A stretch of DNA of 20,260 nucleotides from NCBI GenBank assembly GCA_003489505.1, contig DNMA01000038.1, positions 1-20,260 on the forward strand. Direction: 5' to 3'. Below the pieces are notes generated by a model. The model saw nothing but the letters and a program-made list of their open reading frames with translations, searched no databases and was not told the DNA's origin. Of this stretch, positions 20,070 to 20,260 are shown piece after piece. This DNA comes from Legionellales bacterium (lineage in GTDB: Bacteria; Pseudomonadota; Gammaproteobacteria; Legionellales; Legionellaceae). Every line of letters starts with the position of its first letter. The first letter of the stretch is position 1. Both the position numbers and the translations under genes were made by a program.

Positions 20070-20260
20070 TTATTTTTTTACAGGTTTGACAATCACCAAG
20101 GTGCCCATTTGCTGATTTTTATCACTCGAAATTTCTACAAAATTTTTATTCAACCACTCAGCATCTCGAGTAAACAGTCGCACACATCCATGACTCGCCC
20201 GTCTGCCTGGAATATCTGTTGACCCATGCAGCGCAAACCCTTTATGAAAAAACATACACC
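20070..20260 (-). CDS. enhA: L,D-transpeptidase (YkuD) C-terminal part, EnhA-like
   Basis: The frame is open to the right edge, so only the last 62 or so residues are seen and the start is outside. It contains the YkuD catalytic signature: FALHGS, then RRASHGCVRL with the nucleophilic Cys, and the second His in SHGC. Such enzymes form 3-3 cross-links in peptidoglycan or attach proteins to it, in the periplasm. The remaining tail (VIVKPVKK) closes the beta-rich catalytic domain. An internal ATG at 20253-20255 is not the true start because the domain begins earlier. It leads the enhA-enhB-enhC transcript. LdtA-type naming would be equally valid; EnhA follows from the neighbours. Confidence 0.88.
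   Translation of the reverse strand, partial: CMFFHKGFALHGSTDIPGRRASHGCVRLFTRDAEWLNKNFVEISSDKNQQMGTLVIVKPVKK

Overview
The window looks like AT-rich chromosomal DNA from a gammaproteobacterium of the order Legionellales (Legionella/Coxiella relatives). This is an inference from gene content. It rests on an enhA-enhB-enhC type cluster (enhC encodes a long Sel1-repeat protein), a DUF2608-type HAD phosphatase, a pyrophosphate-type phosphofructokinase, the gammaproteobacterial trxB / ftsK-lolA neighbourhood, and strongly AT-biased third codon positions. Genes are packed tightly and I found no phage, CRISPR, tRNA or rRNA. The window is mostly a conserved housekeeping and envelope region, not a large accessory island.

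Layout. Positions 1-1020 hold the tail of an unknown gene, a hairpin, and a DUF2608-like HAD protein whose terminator hairpin carries its own stop codon. Positions 1023-3800 hold divergent gltX (minus, TTG start) and pfp (plus), closed by a bidirectional terminator. A lone type IV pilin gene (minus) is divergent from bolA plus an APC amino acid permease (plus, 2 nt apart). The permease converges on, and overlaps by 33 nt, the end of a long minus-strand envelope and division cluster. Read in the direction of transcription, that cluster runs ftsK, lolA, yhdP, a five-helix membrane protein of unknown function, and mpl. Upstream of ftsK are an IS6-family transposase relic and a uridine-kinase-family gene. 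The latter is divergent from trxB, and the shared 334 bp spacer carries a plausible promoter for each gene and a perfect 9-bp hairpin in the trxB leader. trxB converges with enhC, the stop codons interlock, and the likely trxB terminator lies inside the enhC coding sequence. enhB and the 3' part of enhA, an L,D-transpeptidase, run to the right edge.

How the genes fit together. The minus-strand cluster is envelope-themed: FtsK (chromosome segregation and septum), LolA (lipoprotein shuttle), YhdP (phospholipid transport to the outer membrane) and Mpl (murein peptide recycling). EnhA and EnhC continue the peptidoglycan theme; in Legionella the enh locus is linked to host entry and intracellular growth. 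No wholly new multi-gene system is evident. The points most worth a second look are the IS6 relic, the trxB leader hairpin, the terminator nested in enhC, the compact EnhC with a non-Sel1 middle segment, and the uncharacterised membrane protein overlapping yhdP.
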